Shown: positions 34,609-44,691, counted from the first letter of the stretch. The stretch is 64,000 nt of DNA from Bacteroidota bacterium (GCA_023442525.1 JAEZZA010000025.1:1-64000), one strand, 5' to 3'. Numbers and translations are program-made. Notes: generated from the letters alone by a model not told the origin.

Positions 34609-35721
34609 TTAAATTTTAATCAGTTCATAGGTTCGTTGACCCAGTCCGATTTCCTCGGCATAAGCAAGGGCTTCTTTCCAGCTTACATTAGGATGCGTCA
34701 TGGCAAATTTGTCTTTACCACAATACTGGTCGTGAGATTCACCCTTGTAAATTCTGTTTCCTGATAAAAGCGGAGCATTAATTACCATATCGGCACATGC
34801 CTGATCAAGAGCAACCGGATCGAATGAGGCAGCAATTCCAATATCGGGTACAAGCGGGTAATCATTGAAGTTCCAGCAATCGCAGTCGGGCGAAACATCC
34901 ATGATAAAGCTTATGTGGAAAGCTGGTTTGTCTTTTACCACAGCCAGTGTATATTCGGCTATTTTGCGGCCCGACAGTTCGGAGGCATTTTCCCATACAG
35001 CCTGGGCAGAATCGTACTGGCATACTGCAACACATTGACCACATCCGATACAGGAGTCGTAATCGATAACCGCTACGTTATCATCGCCGATTGTCACTGC
35101 CTCATGTGCACAGTTTCTAACGCATATTGCACATCCGGTACAATTTTCCGCGACAATCTGAGGTTTCGAGGTCGAGTGCAATTCCATTTTGCCACCAACA
35201 GAAGCACATCCCATACCGATATTCTTTAATACACCTCCAAAACCGGTGAGTTCATGACCCTTAAAATGCGTCATCGAAATCAGCACGTCGGCATCCATAA
35301 CCGATCGTCCGATTTTTGCAGTAGTGCAATGCTGAAGGTTCAGAGGAACATCCACATAATCCATACCTCTCAATCCGTCGGCGATGATAACCGGACAATC
35401 CACCGCGAGCGGATTGAAGCCGTTTTCCCATGCGCTCCTAAGGTGATCCACTGCATTCGAACGCATACCCGAGTACAACGTGTTGGCATCGGTGAGGAAG
35501 GGTTTAGCTCCTTTGTTTTTCAGAAACTTTACCACTGTTGAGGCAAAATTCGGGCGGATATATGAAAGGTTTCCGGGTTCGCCAAAATGGATTTTTACTG
35601 CCGTGATTTTCCGGTTGAAATCAATTTTGTCGATTCCGGCTTTAGTGATAAGCGCTTCAAGCTTTCGCTGCAGGTTAAGATGCGAATGAGCCCTTAGATC
35701 GGTGAAAAATACCTGAGACAT
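34609..35721 (-). CDS. DUF362 domain-containing 4Fe-4S protein
   Basis: The 370-residue protein carries a DUF362 domain (about 1-180 and beyond; KIHFGEPGNLSYIRPNF, GMDYVDVPLN, SMTHFKGHELTGFGGVLKN) with two inserted 4Fe-4S ferredoxin motifs near residues 190-240: CTGCAICVRNCAHEAV and CIGCGQCVAVCQYD. No signal peptide is seen, so it is cytoplasmic and likely oxygen-sensitive. The family is widespread in anaerobes with no settled function. It stands alone. Confidence 0.88.
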   Translation of the reverse strand: MSQVFFTDLRAHSHLNLQRKLEALITKAGIDKIDFNRKITAVKIHFGEPGNLSYIRPNFASTVVKFLKNKGAKPFLTDANTLYSGMRSNAVDHLRSAWENGFNPLAVDCPVIIADGLRGMDYVDVPLNLQHCTTAKIGRSVMDADVLISMTHFKGHELTGFGGVLKNIGMGCASVGGKMELHSTSKPQIVAENCTGCAICVRNCAHEAVTIGDDNVAVIDYDSCIGCGQCVAVCQYDSAQAVWENASELSGRKIAEYTLAVVKDKPAFHISFIMDVSPDCDCWNFNDYPLVPDIGIAASFDPVALDQACADMVINAPLLSGNRIYKGESHDQYCGKDKFAMTHPNVSWKEALAYAEEIGLGQRTYELIKI

Positions 35722-35802
35722 ATATTATCAATTTAATCACATTCCAACATTGGCGAATTGGAGAATGGCACATTTACAAATTGTGCAAATTAGCACACTA
35801 TA

Positions 35803-36525
35803 CTATCGTAATTCAAAATTCTTACCCAGATACACCCTTCTTACCTGTTCATCTTCGGCAAGTTCCTTAGCGGTACCGGCTTTCAGAATTTCGCCTTCAA
35901 AAAGCAGATAGGCCCTGTCGGTGATCGACAAGGTTTCGTGTACGTTATGGTCGGTAATGAGAATACCTATGTTTTTATCTTTCAGTTTGGCTACGATTTC
36001 CTGGATATCTTCAACGGCAATGGGATCGACTCCGGCAAACGGTTCATCCAGCAGAATGAAGTGGGGTTTTAGGGCAAGTGCCCGTGCAATTTCCGTTCTT
36101 CGCCTTTCACCACCCGACAGTTGTATACCCAGGCTCTTACGGATTTTCTGCAGTCCGAATTCATTAATTAACGATTCAACCCTGAACTTTTGCTCTTCCT
36201 TCGACAATTTAGTCATTTCAAGTACAGCACGGATATTATCCTCAACACTCAACCTCCGGAAAACCGATGCTTCCTGTGCAAGATAACCAATCCCCTTCTG
36301 TGCCCTGCGGTACACGGGTTCATAGGTGATTTCCTCGTCATCGAGGAATATTTTTCCTGAATTAGGCTGTATCAGACCAACAATCATATAAAAAGAGGTT
36401 GTCTTTCCGGCGCCGTTTGGTCCGAGCAACCCTGCTATTTCACCCTGTTCCACTTCAAACGACACGTCTTTCACAACAGTGCGAGTACGATATCGTTTAA
36501 CCAGGTTTTCGGTTCGAAGCTTCAT
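35803..36525 (-). CDS. lptB: LPS export ABC transporter ATPase LptB
   Basis: The 240-residue ABC ATPase powers extraction of lipopolysaccharide from the inner membrane with LptFG. Walker A is GLLGPNGAGKTTSF, the signature is LSGGERRRTEIARALA, and Walker B is FILLDEPFAGVDPIAVEDI. The LptB-typical YLAQEASVFRRLSVEDN is present. It lies 18 bp downstream of tatC on the same strand. Confidence 0.93.
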   Translation of the reverse strand: MKLRTENLVKRYRTRTVVKDVSFEVEQGEIAGLLGPNGAGKTTSFYMIVGLIQPNSGKIFLDDEEITYEPVYRRAQKGIGYLAQEASVFRRLSVEDNIRAVLEMTKLSKEEQKFRVESLINEFGLQKIRKSLGIQLSGGERRRTEIARALALKPHFILLDEPFAGVDPIAVEDIQEIVAKLKDKNIGILITDHNVHETLSITDRAYLLFEGEILKAGTAKELAEDEQVRRVYLGKNFELR

Positions 36526-36543
36526 ATAATGAGATTTACAGGG

Positions 36544-37359
36544 TTATCCTGCCATTTGCATATTTCGCCTTTTATCAACCCGTGCCGACAGCATAATACC
36601 TATTTCATACAGCAGTATCATGGGCAAAGATACCATAAGTTGGGTAAACATATCAGGTGTAGGTGTAATAATACCGGCAACAAGAAGAATGACAATGAAG
36701 GCATGCTTCCGGTACTTTTTGAGGAAAGAAGGTGTTACCAGGCCAATCTGGCTCAGAAAATAAATCAAAACCGGAAGTTCGAACAGGATACCGCTGACCA
36801 TAATAATGGATGTTACCAGGGAAACGTACGATGCAAGAGTAGGAATATTTCTCACGATATCGCTTACCTGGTAATTGTATAAAAAGCTTATTGAGAATGG
36901 TGTGATCAGAAAATATCCGAATGTAATTCCAGTAAGGAAAAGGAATGTTATATAAAACACCACCCCTGTTGCATGTTTACGTTCATTCGGGTATAACGCA
37001 GGCTTTATGAAACGCCAGAACTCGTAAAACATATAAGGGAATCCAAGCATCAGTCCGGTGATCAGACTGATTTTAATGTGTGATACGAATTGTCCTGCGA
37101 CTGCAGTATTTTGCAATACCAGAGGTTTCTGGTATATCAGAAAATTCATATTCAGCTTTTGCCCAAGGATGGCCAGCATACGGTTTGTCCAGAAATCCTC
37201 TCTACTGGGTCCCAGCAGAATTACATCAAATACAATGTTTTTAAAAATAAAGGCTACAATTGCAAATACGACTATGGCTATGATCGACCTGATGATGTGC
37301 CACCTTAATTCCTCAAGGTGCTCAAGGAACGTCATTTCGCTCTTTTCATGTTCTCCCAT
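36544..37359 (-). CDS. tatC: Sec-independent translocase subunit TatC
   Basis: The 271-residue inner-membrane protein has six helices. The N-terminus MTFLEHLEELRWHIIRSI and the segment KPALYPNERKHATGVVFYITF are typical; the conserved Glu of the periplasmic/cytoplasmic loop region is in the HLEELR segment. It recognises twin-arginine signals such as that of the protein at 1374. It is co-transcribed with lptB. Confidence 0.95.
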   Translation of the reverse strand: MGEHEKSEMTFLEHLEELRWHIIRSIIAIVVFAIVAFIFKNIVFDVILLGPSREDFWTNRMLAILGQKLNMNFLIYQKPLVLQNTAVAGQFVSHIKISLITGLMLGFPYMFYEFWRFIKPALYPNERKHATGVVFYITFLFLTGITFGYFLITPFSISFLYNYQVSDIVRNIPTLASYVSLVTSIIMVSGILFELPVLIYFLSQIGLVTPSFLKKYRKHAFIVILLVAGIITPTPDMFTQLMVSLPMILLYEIGIMLSARVDKRRNMQMAG

Positions 37360-37526
37360 GTAAGACTGATTACCCCTGTGAATGATTTGTTAATTATAAT
37401 TAAAATGCCTTTCTAGGCTTAGCGAAATAAGAAAAAAAATATTAATTTAGTTTATAAAAGCGGCTAATATTTTGAAATAGCCTTGAATAAGGCGTTTCAG
37501 GCCACTTTCCAATCAACTGATATACA

Positions 37527-39719
37527 ATGAATGTTAGCCAGGAAGTTTCACTAATTGATGTATTAAAGAGTCATTTTGGGTTTACCAGTTTTAAAGGGAA
37601 TCAGGAAGCCATAATTAGAAACGTTCTTGCAGGTCGAGATACCTTTGTGCTGATGCCGACAGGTGGCGGGAAGTCGCTTTGTTACCAGCTTCCTTCACTA
37701 TTAATGCAGGGAACGGCCATTATAATATCCCCGCTGATTGCTCTCATGAAAAATCAGGTTGATGCCATGAGGAGTTTCAGCGAAGAGGACGGTATTGCAC
37801 ACTTTTTGAATTCATCGCTGAACAAGGCTGCAATTGCCAGGGTGAAACATGACATACTTGAAGGGAAAACCAAGTTGTTGTATGTTGCTCCCGAATCGCT
37901 TACCAAAGAAGAGAATATCCAATTCCTCAAGAAGATAAAGATTTCATTTTATGCCATTGACGAGGCACATTGCATTTCGGAATGGGGACATGATTTCCGC
38001 CCGGAATACAGGCGCATCAGGCCAATCATTAATGAAATAGGCACAGAGCCTCTCATAGCGTTGACTGCAACTGCAACCCCAAAAGTACAGCATGATATTC
38101 AGAAGAACCTGGGCATGCTTGATGCCTCAGTTTTTAAATCGTCGTTCCGGCGGCATAATCTGTATTATGAAGTACGGCCCAAGAAGAACGTAACCAAGGA
38201 GATCATCCGGTTCATCAAGAATAATACCGGTAAATCGGGGATTATATACTGTTTAAGCCGGAAAAAAGTAGAAGAACTCGCCGAAACTCTTCAGGTTAAC
38301 GGTATCAAAGCGTTGCCGTATCACGCCGGACTCGATTCATCAACCCGGTCACAGAACCAGGATAGATTCCTTATGGAAGAAGCCGATGTAATTGTTGCTA
38401 CCATCGCTTTCGGAATGGGAATTGATAAGCCCGATGTACGCTTTGTTATTCACTACGATATTCCCAAAAGTCTCGAAGGTTATTACCAGGAAACCGGCAG
38501 GGCCGGAAGAGACGGCGGTGAAGGTAATTGCATAGCATTCTACAGTTATAAGGATATCCAGAAACTCGAAAAATTCATGCAGGGTAAACCGATTGCTGAA
38601 CAGGAGATCGGGAAACAACTTTTGCTCGAAACAGTAGCTTATGCCGAATCGTCGGTATGCCGTCCAAAACTGCTGCTGAATTATTTCGGTGAAGAAATGA
38701 CAGAGAACTGCGACAATTGCGATAACTGCCTGCATCCGAAGGAACAGTTCGAAGGGAAGGATGATATTATACTGGTACTTAAAACCATACTTGAAGTCAA
38801 AGAAAAATTCAAATACGATCATATCGCTGCTATTCTTGCAGGTATAAAAACCCCGGCTATCAAGTCATACAATCACCATATGCTTGAGTTGTTCGGAGCC
38901 GGCAAGCATAAGGATGTGGGATACTGGAGCATGGTAATCCGGCAGGCTCTTGTACATAAGCTGATCCAAAAGGATATTGAAAACTACGGTCTTCTGAAAG
39001 TTGATGAGAAGGGCTTGGAATACATAAAGAATCCGGTTTCAATAATGATAGCTGAAGATCATGACTACTCCGACACGGATGAGGAAGAAGAAAACTTCGG
39101 AGGATCGGAAAGGCCGGGTAGTGCAGATGAAGAATTATTCAACATATTGAAAAATCTGCGAAAAAAACTTTCAAAACAGCTTCAATTACCTCCGTTTGTG
39201 ATCTTCCAGGATCCTTCCCTCGAAGATATGGCTATTCAGTACCCGATCACGATCGAAGAGTTACAGAATATCACCGGGGTCGGAGCCGGAAAAGCCAAGA
39301 GATACGGTGCAGAATTCATTAAGCTGATTAAAAGCTATGTTGAAGAGAAGGAAATCATCCGTCCTCAGGATATGGTGGTGAAATCCGTTGTGAATAAATC
39401 GAACCTGAAAGTATTTATTATTCAGAGTATCGACAGGAAAATGGATTTTGAAGATATAGCCCGCGCCAAAAACATCGAAATGGCGACTTTGCTCGACGAG
39501 ATCGAAGCCATTGTAAATTCGGGTACAAAGATTAATATCGATTACTACCTTAATAATATAATGGACAGCGACCATCAGCAGGACATCTATGATTATTTTA
39601 TGGAAGAGGCTGAAGATGAGTCGATTGAAAAGGCCATTCAGGAACTGGGCGAAGACAACTATTCCGAAGAAGAGATCCGGCTTATGAGGATAAAGTTTAT
39701 GTCGGAATTAGGAAACTGA
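37527..39719 (+). CDS. recQ: ATP-dependent DNA helicase RecQ
   Basis: The 730-residue helicase has the motifs LMPTGGGKSLCYQLP (Walker A), AIDEAHCISEWGHDFRPEY (DEAH and the aromatic-rich loop), ATATATPKVQ, and the motif VI region YYQETGRAGRDG. A zinc-binding RQC region with CDNCDNC follows, and an HRDC-like helical domain at about 545-610 (LQNITGVGAGKAKRYGAEFI). The C-terminal acidic tail is longer than in E. coli. It unwinds DNA during recombination and repair. Divergent from tatC. Confidence 0.95.
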   Translation: MNVSQEVSLIDVLKSHFGFTSFKGNQEAIIRNVLAGRDTFVLMPTGGGKSLCYQLPSLLMQGTAIIISPLIALMKNQVDAMRSFSEEDGIAHFLNSSLNKAAIARVKHDILEGKTKLLYVAPESLTKEENIQFLKKIKISFYAIDEAHCISEWGHDFRPEYRRIRPIINEIGTEPLIALTATATPKVQHDIQKNLGMLDASVFKSSFRRHNLYYEVRPKKNVTKEIIRFIKNNTGKSGIIYCLSRKKVEELAETLQVNGIKALPYHAGLDSSTRSQNQDRFLMEEADVIVATIAFGMGIDKPDVRFVIHYDIPKSLEGYYQETGRAGRDGGEGNCIAFYSYKDIQKLEKFMQGKPIAEQEIGKQLLLETVAYAESSVCRPKLLLNYFGEEMTENCDNCDNCLHPKEQFEGKDDIILVLKTILEVKEKFKYDHIAAILAGIKTPAIKSYNHHMLELFGAGKHKDVGYWSMVIRQALVHKLIQKDIENYGLLKVDEKGLEYIKNPVSIMIAEDHDYSDTDEEEENFGGSERPGSADEELFNILKNLRKKLSKQLQLPPFVIFQDPSLEDMAIQYPITIEELQNITGVGAGKAKRYGAEFIKLIKSYVEEKEIIRPQDMVVKSVVNKSNLKVFIIQSIDRKMDFEDIARAKNIEMATLLDEIEAIVNSGTKINIDYYLNNIMDSDHQQDIYDYFMEEAEDESIEKAIQELGEDNYSEEEIRLMRIKFMSELGN

Positions 39720-39726
39720 CTTGTTC

Positions 39727-40833
39727 TCAATATTTTCTGCCTTTCCACGAATAACCGGCAAACCAGCCTGACACCGCTGCAACCATAAGATATACCGGGT
39801 ATATGAGCGAAAAAAGAATGAAATCGCCAAATAGGATTTTGCGTTGCAAATAACTGCAGAATCCTGAAAGCAGGCGATAGTCGGCCATAGCTTTTAAAAG
39901 AAATAATATGACAAAGAGCTTGTGATTAATACCGGTTAGGAGCAAGATAAATGCAACAAGAAGCGAAATATTTGCAAGAAAAACCATCCATGCCGTATAC
40001 AGAATATCCGGGTCAGTATAGTATCTGGATTTGGATGACCACCTGATATGTTGTTGCATAAACTCCCTGATTGATTCAGGCGTGTTGACTTCTGCCAGAG
40101 CTTCAGGTGATTTCAGCAGAAGAATTTTCTCATTATTCTTCTTCATTGTATGAAGTAAAAAGGTATCATCACCCGATACAGTTGAAGAGTTCATTGCATC
40201 ATTGTACCGCAGAAACACCGATTTGGCAAATGCCATATTTGCCCCGTTGCAGTAAATGGGTCTCCCTCCAGCGGCTGCTCCTGATCCTGCCGCCATAATA
40301 CTTATGAAGTCTGCCGCGAAAAAACGCCGTACAAGCTTACCTCCTGAGTTCACATTCACCGGTGCTATTATCATTGCTGGCCCGTGGGCGCTGTAAAAGG
40401 AGCTCATCATTTCCAGCCATTCAGGCGACAGATATGTGTCGGCATCTGTTGTTACGATTAGCTCATTGTTTGCAGCTGAAATTCCTGAAATGACTGCGCC
40501 CTTTTTGCCCGGTCTCGCGTTATTCGGGATGCACCTGAAATTATTCAAATCTTTAATAGTCTCTGCAGCGATTACAGCAGAATTATCGTTGGAGTAATCA
40601 TCTACCAGTATAACTTCAAAAAGGTGTGGGGGAAATCTCTGATCTCTCAGTGCTGCAATAAGCTGCACCATATTTTTTTCTTCGTTACGGAAAGCAACAA
40701 CCACCGAAATGGGTGTAAAACCTGAATTTAGTGAACTGAAGCATGGCAATTTCTGCCACCAGTATAACCATAAAGTTGCCTGAACCGCGTAAACAGTGAC
40801 TATCAGCAGTAGTATCAGGGCAACAGGAGTCAT
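39727..40833 (-). CDS. Membrane-anchored family 2 glycosyltransferase
   Basis: The 368-residue protein has an N-terminal membrane helix (ALILLLIVTVYAVQATLWLY), a GT2 domain with FRNEEKNM, VDDYSNDNSA, TTDADTYLSPEW and the acceptor motif QHIRWSSKSRY (QxxRW), and three C-terminal helices. This layout is seen in processive or polyprenol-linked glycosyltransferases of envelope polysaccharides. The substrate is unknown. It follows the hybrid kinase by 10 bp, so it is likely co-transcribed. Confidence 0.88.
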   Translation of the reverse strand: MTPVALILLLIVTVYAVQATLWLYWWQKLPCFSSLNSGFTPISVVVAFRNEEKNMVQLIAALRDQRFPPHLFEVILVDDYSNDNSAVIAAETIKDLNNFRCIPNNARPGKKGAVISGISAANNELIVTTDADTYLSPEWLEMMSSFYSAHGPAMIIAPVNVNSGGKLVRRFFAADFISIMAAGSGAAAGGRPIYCNGANMAFAKSVFLRYNDAMNSSTVSGDDTFLLHTMKKNNEKILLLKSPEALAEVNTPESIREFMQQHIRWSSKSRYYTDPDILYTAWMVFLANISLLVAFILLLTGINHKLFVILFLLKAMADYRLLSGFCSYLQRKILFGDFILFSLIYPVYLMVAAVSGWFAGYSWKGRKY

Positions 40834-40843
40834 TATAATACTG

Positions 40844-43306
40844 CTAAGATCCCGAATTCAGCCATTTGCTGATCTTATCGTATAGTTCGATGATATTGAC
40901 CGGTTTTGTGATAAAGTCGTCGCAGCCGGCCTCGAGGCATCTTATCCTTTCTTCGTTAATGGCATTTGCGGTTTGGGCGATGACCGGAAGTCGGGGATTA
41001 AATTTCTTGATCGCCTCGGTAGCCATCAGTCCGTTCATTTCGGGCATTTGAATATCCATCAGTACCAGGTCGACATTCGGATTGCTGCGGCATATTTCAA
41101 CGGCCTCCCGGCCATCCGATGCATGCAGAACTTCAGCACGTGTTTGCTTCAGAAATCCTTCCAGAAATTTATAGCTGAATTTATCATCCTCTGCTACAAG
41201 GAAAACTTTTCCGTCCCAATTGTGATGCACCTTTGCCGGCTTGCTTCCGGCAGGTTCCTGAAAACGTTTGTTGGCCGAAACAAAGGGAATAGTAAAATAA
41301 AATGTTGAACCAACATTCAATTGTGATTCAGCCCACATTTTACCGCCAAGTAATTCAACAAGTCCTTTTGAAATGGCCAATCCCAGACCCGATCCTCCAT
41401 ACTTCCTTGATGGTGAACTGTCGGCCTGCATAAACCGTTCGAAAATCACCTGCAATTTATCTTCAGATATTCCAATGCCGGTGTCTTTCACATAAAACCG
41501 GAGTGTTTTACTGTCTTTCAGGTCATAACCGAACTCCACCGTTCCACTGTGTGTGAATTTAATGGCATTGCCAACCAGGTTGGTAAGCACCTGCCGGAGA
41601 CGGATCGGATCGGTACGGATAAACGATTTTTCGTCGGGGAATGGTTTTTTTGAAATAATCTTCACCTTTGGCTTATCGCGTCGCAGACTTCGGGTGAGAA
41701 ATGTGGATTCCACCTGGTCGAGCAATGAGTTGAGCGAGAAATCATCCTGAAGTATATTAACCTGGCCCGATTCGATCTTGGCAAAATCGATTATATCATC
41801 AATCAGGTTGATCAGAACTTTACCATTACTATTAATAATGTTCAGGTATTTTTTACGGTTTGTACGACTGAGGGTGTTATCATTCAGCATTTCGGCAAAA
41901 CCCAGAATACCATTCATGGGAGTACGGATTTCGTGCGACATATTGGCCAGGAAGGCGGTTTTCAGTTTGTCCGATTCTTCTGCACGGTTTTTGGCCATTA
42001 TGAGTTCATGTTCAAGCTGGCTTCGGTGAAGAGCAACCGACACCTGGTGTACAAAGGTTTCGATTATATGCTTGAACTTGATAATGCTTTTATTGAGAGT
42101 AAGAATGGTTATGTTACCAAGGAACTTGTTGTCGCGAGCAAGAACAATGTTATATGTTTTGTGCAGGTGCAGCAGATCCCTGACGCTATTTAATATTTCG
42201 GGGACATAGTCGCTAATTGATGTTTCGATCACCTCATCCTTAAGTGTAATTACAGTTCCGGCATTCTCAACCGATACGGCCAGCGCAGAGGCCGGATATG
42301 TGAGTCCGAGAACAGGCCGCCCCAGGATCATTTCGAGTTTTTCACTGAAAGGATCCAGACCGGCATAACTTTCGATGGTCATTTTATTCTTCGATTCATC
42401 GAATGTAGAAACCAGCACAATAGCTTTTTCAAGGAACGATACCAATTTTTGGGGTATGTACCTCAGAATTTCATCTTTTGATAACAGGGTTAACAGTTCC
42501 AGAGCCGAATTACTAAGGAAGATGAGATTGTCATGGTAAACCCGTTCCTTGAGCTCAGCCATTTTCCGGTCGGAAATATCCCGAGAGTTAACAATGATAC
42601 CCTTGATAGCAGGATTGTGAAGTTGGTTGGAGAAGATACTTTCAACAAAAATCCATCTTTTGTTTTTATGCAGGCTCCTGTACTCGCGCTTGATCTGTTT
42701 CCCCGGATTTGACAACGCTTCACGAATTACAGCCTTAATCTGGGCAACGTCGTCGGGATGCACCATGCCCACAAACGGCTTATGCAGCAGTTCATGAATT
42801 TCAAAATCGGATATCTTGTTCTTCTCTGAACTCTCGAAAATAATTTTACCCTGCCTGTTAATAATTGAAATGGCGTCAGATGAGTTCTGCAGGAGGGCCC
42901 GAAACTGCTCCTCGCGTTCATGCAAGGTCTTCTCCATCTGAAGATTGTCCGTAATTTCCCTTGAAATACCAGCTATTCCGATAACTTCACCATTTTCGTC
43001 AAAAACCGGGGTTTTATAGGTCTCAAAATTGGTATCCGTATTGAAAAGAATTTCAACCTGTTCGATAAATTGACGCTTTTTGCTTTCAATAACTTCATTG
43101 TCTGACTTCTGAAATTCCAACGCCTTGGATTTCGAAGAAAGATCAAAATCGGTTTTTCCGATAATTTCTTCAGCCTTAAGCCGATAGGCTTCGGAAAATG
43201 CTTTATTTACATGTAAATATCTTCCATTCGTGTCTTTAAACCAGACAAGGTAAGGCAGATTATTCAGGACGGTTTGATGCAGGTCATTAACCTTTTTCTT
43301 TGACAT
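40844..43306 (-). CDS. Hybrid sensor histidine kinase with PAS domains and receiver
   Basis: The 820-residue cytoplasmic protein has PAS/PAC domains at about 10-130 (LPYLVWFKDTNGRYLHVNKA) and 135-255 (NRQGKIIFESSEKN), a GAF-like region at about 260-430, HisKA with the phospho-accepting His in AFLANMSHEIRTPMNGILGF, an ATPase domain with N, G1 and G2 boxes (LVGNAIKFTHSG, VKDTGIGI, YGGSGLGLAIS), and a C-terminal receiver with Asp in LVLMDIQMPEMNG and the Lys in FITKPVNI. It has no transmembrane segments, so it senses a cytoplasmic signal. It is co-transcribed with the glycosyltransferase. Confidence 0.94.
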   Translation of the reverse strand: MSKKKVNDLHQTVLNNLPYLVWFKDTNGRYLHVNKAFSEAYRLKAEEIIGKTDFDLSSKSKALEFQKSDNEVIESKKRQFIEQVEILFNTDTNFETYKTPVFDENGEVIGIAGISREITDNLQMEKTLHEREEQFRALLQNSSDAISIINRQGKIIFESSEKNKISDFEIHELLHKPFVGMVHPDDVAQIKAVIREALSNPGKQIKREYRSLHKNKRWIFVESIFSNQLHNPAIKGIIVNSRDISDRKMAELKERVYHDNLIFLSNSALELLTLLSKDEILRYIPQKLVSFLEKAIVLVSTFDESKNKMTIESYAGLDPFSEKLEMILGRPVLGLTYPASALAVSVENAGTVITLKDEVIETSISDYVPEILNSVRDLLHLHKTYNIVLARDNKFLGNITILTLNKSIIKFKHIIETFVHQVSVALHRSQLEHELIMAKNRAEESDKLKTAFLANMSHEIRTPMNGILGFAEMLNDNTLSRTNRKKYLNIINSNGKVLINLIDDIIDFAKIESGQVNILQDDFSLNSLLDQVESTFLTRSLRRDKPKVKIISKKPFPDEKSFIRTDPIRLRQVLTNLVGNAIKFTHSGTVEFGYDLKDSKTLRFYVKDTGIGISEDKLQVIFERFMQADSSPSRKYGGSGLGLAISKGLVELLGGKMWAESQLNVGSTFYFTIPFVSANKRFQEPAGSKPAKVHHNWDGKVFLVAEDDKFSYKFLEGFLKQTRAEVLHASDGREAVEICRSNPNVDLVLMDIQMPEMNGLMATEAIKKFNPRLPVIAQTANAINEERIRCLEAGCDDFITKPVNIIELYDKISKWLNSGS

Positions 43307-43324
43307 AGGCTGAAAACCGGGATA

Positions 43325-43936
43325 TTACTGCTTTTTTCGTCGGTTAATTTCGTCGCGGATTAATGAGGCTTTTTCATAATCTTCGTCAGATATGGCTTCA
43401 TTTAGCAGATCCTTCAATTCCTGCAGGTTATTGTTCTTCAGATCATCTAGGAATGATGTATCCTGAACACGAATATTCCTTGGAGGAGGATTATCGGTTG
43501 TTGGCTGTACCGCTGATTCCTTTTCAAAATCAAGAATGATGCCCGCTTTTTTCAGAATATCCTCGGTTGTATATATAGGGCATTTGAACCTGAGGGCAAG
43601 GGCTATTGCATCGGATGTACGGGCATCGATTTCAATAATACGTTGTCCGTTATCGCATGTAAGTTTGGAGTAGAATACGCCTTCCTCAAGTTTATATACT
43701 GTAATTTCCAACAAATCGATATTGAATGTCCGGGCAAAATTCAGAAACAGATCATGTGTAAGGGGTCTGGGCGGTTTTAAGCCCTCAAGTTGAATGGCAA
43801 TGGCCTGGGCCTCGAACCCCCCGACAATTATAGGTATTCTTCGCCGGCCGTTTTCTTCAGCCAGCACAAGTGCATAAGCACCTGTTTGCGTCTGACTGTA
43901 TGAAATACCAAGAACGTTGAGTTTAACTTTATTCAT
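43325..43936 (-). CDS. Bifunctional nuclease (BFN/DUF151) family protein with a C-terminal UVR motif
   Basis: The 203-residue protein has the BFN domain at about 1-135 (LVLAEENGRRRIPIIVGGFEAQAIAI, EIDARTSDAIALALRFKCPI) and a UVR-like helical hairpin at the C-terminus (LNEAISDEDYEKASLIRDEI). BFN proteins are reported to cut RNA and DNA; the UVR motif usually mediates contacts with Uvr or Clp proteins. It is first in a run with the kinase (18 bp gap) and glycosyltransferase, though a functional link is not evident. Confidence 0.88.
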   Translation of the reverse strand: MNKVKLNVLGISYSQTQTGAYALVLAEENGRRRIPIIVGGFEAQAIAIQLEGLKPPRPLTHDLFLNFARTFNIDLLEITVYKLEEGVFYSKLTCDNGQRIIEIDARTSDAIALALRFKCPIYTTEDILKKAGIILDFEKESAVQPTTDNPPPRNIRVQDTSFLDDLKNNNLQELKDLLNEAISDEDYEKASLIRDEINRRKKQ

Positions 43937-43975
43937 TTATCCGCAAATCTGATACATTTTACTAATTTTGCAGCA

Positions 43976-43983
43976 CAAATATA
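43976..43983 (-). promoter_or_regulatory. Promoter -7 element of the bifunctional nuclease operon
   Basis: TATATTTG on the minus strand matches TAnnTTTG, with transcription expected near 43969, about 30 bases before the start at 43936. It faces away from the rplU promoter in the same intergenic region. The -33 box is not a clear match. Confidence 0.45.
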
Positions 43984-44088
43984 GTGATTTCATCCTCAAT
44001 GATTCTAATTTTACCCGGGCTAATAAATTCGCTCCCGGCGGTGAATCCTGTGGACTAAAACCTAATTTACCATATTTTAGCGATTTAT

Positions 44089-44119
44089 TTTGCAGATATA
44101 TCAAAGTTTTATATTTTTG
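44089..44119 (+). promoter_or_regulatory. Promoter of rplU-rpmA
   Basis: A TTTG box at 44089-44092, exactly 19 bases, and TATTTTTG at 44112-44119 reproduce the Bacteroidota primary promoter (TTTG-N19-TAnnTTTG). Transcription is expected near 44126, about 23 bases before the L21 start. Confidence 0.78.
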
Positions 44120-44148
44120 CAAACCCAAAAAAACTGAAATTTATACAG

Positions 44149-44664
44149 ATGTACGCGATTGTAAGCATAGCAGGACAACAATTCAAAGTTGAAAAGGGAA
44201 AGAAAGTGTTTGTTCACCGCCTTAAAGGCGAAGTTGGAGACGATGTTACGTTCGATAAGGTATTACTTATCAATAATGACAGTAAGATTAATGTAGGAAC
44301 CCCCTATATTGCCGATGCTGTGATATCGGCTCAGATTTTATCTCACGTGAGAGGAGATAAGGTTTTGGTATTCAAGAAAAAAAGAAGAAAAACCTATCAA
44401 AAACTGAACGGACACCGTCAGAATTTCACTGAGATATTAATTGAGGATATCAGTGAAAGTGGCGCTCCCCAAAAGGCTGAAAGGAAAAAAGCACCAAAGG
44501 CCGCTCCGGTTGAAGAACCCATTGCAGTTGAATCTGCCGAAGTTGCACCTGCTGAAGAAAAGCCCGTGAAGGCTGCTGCCAAAAAGGCACCAAAAGCCGA
44601 GGCCGACAAAAAGAAGGCACCAGCAGCAAAGAAACCTGCGGCAAAAGCGTCATCCAAAAAGTAA
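44149..44664 (+). CDS. rplU: 50S ribosomal protein L21 with long Lys/Ala tail
   Basis: Residues 1-103 are L21 (MYAIVSIAGQQFKVEKGKKV; VLVFKKKRRKTYQKLNGHRQ), an rRNA-binding protein of the large subunit. About 68 further residues form a low-complexity tail rich in Lys, Ala, Pro and Glu (AAKKAPKAEADKKKAPAAKK), which is not part of the standard fold. Such tails occur in Bacteroidota L21. rpmA follows 27 bp downstream. Confidence 0.96.
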   Translation: MYAIVSIAGQQFKVEKGKKVFVHRLKGEVGDDVTFDKVLLINNDSKINVGTPYIADAVISAQILSHVRGDKVLVFKKKRRKTYQKLNGHRQNFTEILIEDISESGAPQKAERKKAPKAAPVEEPIAVESAEVAPAEEKPVKAAAKKAPKAEADKKKAPAAKKPAAKASSKK

Positions 44665-44691
44665 TTGATAACTGAGTAAAATTTTAAGTTC

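Noticed and set aside
43937..44128. Short open frame between the bifunctional nuclease and rplU genes
   Set aside because: It covers two divergent promoters and has no family resemblance.
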